64,000 nt of DNA from Trinickia violacea (GTDB taxonomy: Bacteria; Pseudomonadota; Gammaproteobacteria; Burkholderiales; Burkholderiaceae): contig NZ_CP040077.1 of assembly GCF_005280735.1 (NCBI RefSeq), positions 1 to 64,000 of the forward strand. The letters run 5' to 3'. The number at the start of each line of letters is the position of its first letter. Within the stretch, counting starts at the first letter, position 1. Below, in pieces: positions 62,830-64,000 of the stretch. The notes under the pieces were generated by a model. The model saw only the letters and a list, made by a program, of their open reading frames with translations, was not told the origin of the DNA and searched no databases. A program made the position numbers and the translations under genes.

Positions 62830-63423
62830 ATGACATTAATTAAGATGCCTTACCTTCGTGCACTTGTAGGAACGAGTTTGCTCACCATACTTGCAGCCTG
62901 TCAGTTGCCGCCAACCGTTGCATCTAACGAGGCATCACCTGAGCAGCGCCAGGCGGTGATTGATGCGCTTGTGAAATTTGGTCTCGAAGGCGACGTGAGT
63001 GATGCTACGGCAACAGCCAAATTTTTTAACGCGGCATTTTATTTAAGCGATAAGTATTGGGGCGTGTTGAGTCAGGAGAGGACAGAATGGTACAGAGTTC
63101 ATCAAAATGGGCCGTCTGTCTTTACGGGAAAATCTCAATACACGTGGCGCTGGGTTCACGGTGTTCAATTCCAGAGCGCTGACCTGACGCTTTACCCTGA
63201 CCGAGCGTTTTGCCTGTCACCGTCTGAGATAAGCGCTGCAATTCCTGAGCGCTACCGAGGTGGTGAGAAATTGAAAAAGCTAGTCGGAATTTATCCACCG
63301 GCGGGCGAATCCTTAAAGAATTCCTCGATGTTCATCTTCACGGACGACAACGCGTGCCTTAAGAGCGTTTCTTTTTTTAGCAAGGCACCGGACAGCGTTG
63401 CCAAGCCGCACTCCCCGAGCTGA
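62830..63423 (+). CDS. Lipoprotein at the island's right edge
   Basis: The 197-residue product has a lipoprotein signal with lipobox LAAC (predicted lipidated Cys24; MTLIKMPYLRALVGTSLLTI). A second ATG 15 bases downstream could be the start. The mature domain has aromatic-rich beta-like stretches (SQYTWRWVHGVQFQSADLTL) and two later Cys (AFCLSPSE, NACLKSV). No family is recognised. It belongs to the AT-richer block and might be another immunity or a cargo gene. Confidence 0.7.
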   Translation: MTLIKMPYLRALVGTSLLTILAACQLPPTVASNEASPEQRQAVIDALVKFGLEGDVSDATATAKFFNAAFYLSDKYWGVLSQERTEWYRVHQNGPSVFTGKSQYTWRWVHGVQFQSADLTLYPDRAFCLSPSEISAAIPERYRGGEKLKKLVGIYPPAGESLKNSSMFIFTDDNACLKSVSFFSKAPDSVAKPHSPS

Positions 63424-63610
63424 GAGCCTTCCCGGTTACGGTTAGCACCGTGCCTGTCCGTGGCCGCGTGAAGCTCGCGCGGCGTCTCAACAATCGCACG
63501 CTGAAACTCACCTGAGAAGTTTGGCCGCTTCGGGGCCGCTTTCGCGACGCCGTCGGCAATGAGACCGCACCAGACCGCGTTAGCGTGTATCAAGTTCCGA
63601 TAAGCGAGAT

Positions 63611-64000
63611 CTACTGCGGCATCACCCGCGCATAGTGCCCCGCCCCCACCGGCGACGCCCGATCAAAAGCATCAATCGCACGCACCGTCGCCGCCCTCCG
63701 CCCGACCACATCGGCTTTCGCGACAGCCTCCGGAAACGCCACCACCTCATCCGCCTTCCGAGCGAAATACTCAACGAGGTGATCAATGAAAGTCCGCACC
63801 TTCACCGGCAAATGCCGCCGGCTCGGATACGCGACATTGATCTCCACCTGCGGCAACCGATACTCCGCGAGCAGCCTCACCAACCGCCCCTGCGCCACAT
63901 CCCGGCTGATCAAATAGCTCGGCAGAATCGCCACCCCCATGCCAAGCAGCGCGAACTGCCGCAGCATTTCCGTATTGTTCGCGGCGATCACATTCGCCGG
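63611..64000 (-). CDS. LysR-family transcriptional regulator (N-terminal part beyond window)
   Basis: The leftward frame is open to the window edge. The last 130 codons encode the end of the LysR effector-binding domain: NTEMLRQFALLGMGVAILPS, YLISRDVAQGRLVRLLAEYR and AYPSRRHLPVKVRTFIDHLV, which match the conserved C-terminal part of this family. A tail of about 45 residues beyond the usual end (KADVVGRRAATVRAIDAFDR and further) is unusual. The helix-turn-helix domain and true start lie outside the window. Target genes are unknown. GC returns to core levels here, which marks the right border of the island. Confidence 0.9.
   Translation of the reverse strand, partial: PANVIAANNTEMLRQFALLGMGVAILPSYLISRDVAQGRLVRLLAEYRLPQVEINVAYPSRRHLPVKVRTFIDHLVEYFARKADEVVAFPEAVAKADVVGRRAATVRAIDAFDRASPVGAGHYARVMPQ

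Noticed and set aside
63424..63610. Possible IS remnant (minus strand, encoding HANAVWCGLIADGVAKAAPK and then RPNFSGEFQRAIVE)
   Set aside because: The RPNFSGEFQRAIVE segment resembles the start of IS66/IS3-type helper proteins, but the match is short and no inverted repeats or further transposase parts could be found.

Overview
The window is a high-GC betaproteobacterial chromosome segment. It starts inside dnaA and continues dnaN-gyrB, so it lies beside the replication origin. The DnaA, GyrB and GcvP sequences, the FrmR-type dmeR-dmeF pair, the glycine riboswitches ahead of gcvTHP and the general gene style point to Burkholderiaceae (Burkholderia/Paraburkholderia/Caballeronia/Trinickia group). 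Genus-level placement is an inference made without any database search.

Layout. 1-5066: replication genes dnaA (5' end outside the window), dnaN and gyrB. About 5070-9013: an islet of secreted or envelope proteins and gene relics, poorer in GC and bracketed by two copies of the gyrB-terminator sequence. 9100-10944: a Ni/Co efflux operon (dmeR-dmeF-DUF1289) with two G-tract operators. 11169-17933: a small Cys protein, a lone phoU paralogue, envelope proteins, a large secreted TPR protein divergent from a zinc-ribbon membrane protein, and an AraC/GyrI-like regulator. 18276-25404: a compact ethanolamine catabolism block (permease, EutBC, DUF779 protein, aldehyde dehydrogenase, EutR-like regulator) with no microcompartment genes. 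25465-29499: an acyl-CoA synthetase, a TPP-dependent enzyme and a solitary HigA-type regulator. 29664-37552: serine/glycine breakdown (sdaA, gcvP, gcvH, gcvT) with two glycine aptamers and a terminator ahead of gcvT, plus an alginate-lyase-family protein. 37649-42729: repeats, a lipoprotein, a Gfo/Idh/MocA oxidoreductase, the Rep/UvrD helicase and a dihaem cytochrome c. 43046: tRNA-Arg(CCG).

From the tRNA to about 63.4 kb lies a contact-dependent-inhibition / two-partner-secretion island. It holds a truncated orphan toxin tail with a two-helix membrane immunity candidate (43337-43911) and a TpsB transporter (44962-46791). This overlaps a 3770-residue TpsA/CdiA-type exoprotein carrying three 690-bp internal repeats (46788-58100), which in turn overlaps a membrane-anchored immunity candidate. 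An orphan CdiA C-terminal cassette follows (58677-61358) that repeats about 1.5 kb of cdiA almost exactly and then carries a different toxin tail, with its own overlapping immunity gene. After it come two or three solitary immunity-like genes and a lipoprotein. The layout is what is expected of a locus that can swap its toxin by recombination and keeps old immunity genes. The window ends inside a LysR-type regulator.

The most promising material for follow-up is the set of CDI cassettes: a Gly-rich, apparently non-enzymatic main tip with a membrane immunity candidate, the recombinogenic downstream cassette, and the upstream orphan beside a tRNA gene.
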